14,739 nt of DNA, taken from positions 1-14,739 of the forward strand of contig JAJRTI010000339.1 in assembly GCA_024278415.1 (NCBI GenBank). The letters are read 5' to 3'. This stretch comes from Planctomycetota bacterium (GTDB lineage: Bacteria > Planctomycetota > Brocadiia > JAJRTI01). Below, in pieces: positions 14,738 to 14,739 of the stretch. A model generated the notes under the pieces. It had not been told where the DNA came from, searched no databases, and was given only the letters and a program-made list of their open reading frames with translations. A program made the translations under genes and the position numbers. How positions within the stretch are numbered: the stretch's first letter is position 1; every line of letters starts with the position of its first letter.

Positions 14738-14739
14738 GC

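Larger units (their letters stand above)
14249..14739. other. Gene-free region rich in palindromes
   Basis: The last 491 bases hold no frame I can support on either strand. They contain at least five strong hairpins, separately listed or in the findings, plus palindromes tgcgccggcgca (14649-14660) and acgtacgt (14615-14622). The region is upstream of the isomerase gene and should include its promoter, but I see no convincing -35/-10 pair. It resembles a composite of dispersed REP-like repeats rather than a decayed gene. Confidence 0.6.

Noticed and set aside
14301..14739. CRISPR array
   Set aside because: The palindromes differ from one another and there is no regular repeat-spacer spacing.

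Overview
The window looks like chromosomal DNA from a GC-rich bacterium, most likely of the Planctomycetota or a related environmental phylum. The pointers are high GC, short non-coding gaps containing palindromic or short tandem repeats, a stand-alone groEL, a large polytopic protein of a type I associate with that group (DUF6785/DUF6784-like), and a secreted propeller-like protein. This placement is inference: there is no rRNA or other marker gene here. I see no tRNA, rRNA, CRISPR array, integrase or transposase gene.

Layout, left to right. (1) Positions 1-1835: a 7-bp tandem repeat, then groEL on + with a good Shine-Dalgarno and a strong intrinsic terminator. (2) 1891-2579, minus strand: a type II toxin-antitoxin operon. 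The antitoxin is intact; the ParE/RelE-like toxin is broken by two compensating frameshifts. The operon has its own sigma70-like promoter and a 17-bp tandem repeat in its leader. (3) 2699-5925, minus strand: a transport block. It holds a sodium:solute symporter of the SLC6/NSS family, then, from a separate near-consensus promoter, a PTS EIIA-like protein (TTG start) and an EamA/DMT transporter. (4) 5946-9677, plus strand: a divergently transcribed, apparently leaderless gene for a 647-residue membrane protein, followed by a gene for a secreted propeller-like protein. (5) 9826-14248, minus strand: a P1B-2 (Zn/Cd/Pb type) metal-exporting ATPase, preceded by a large membrane-anchored peptidyl-prolyl isomerase with two parvulin-like domains. 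One in-frame TAA splits that isomerase into two open frames. (6) 14249-14739: gene-free DNA dense in hairpins, including a perfect 21-bp inverted repeat; it resembles a dispersed REP-like element.

The genes suggest envelope and homeostasis functions: protein folding (GroEL, periplasmic isomerase), metal efflux, and solute transport. The divergent promoters at 5898-5974 lie between the symporter and the unknown membrane protein/propeller pair, so the two sides may share control. The EIIA protein has no EIIB, EIIC or HPr gene beside it, so it is more likely regulatory than part of a sugar permease.

The most notable points are the in-frame stop in the isomerase, its Cys/His-rich insert beside a metal pump, the SLC6 protein carrying the complete eukaryote-type chloride-site residue set, the doubly frameshifted toxin, and the terminal palindrome cluster.
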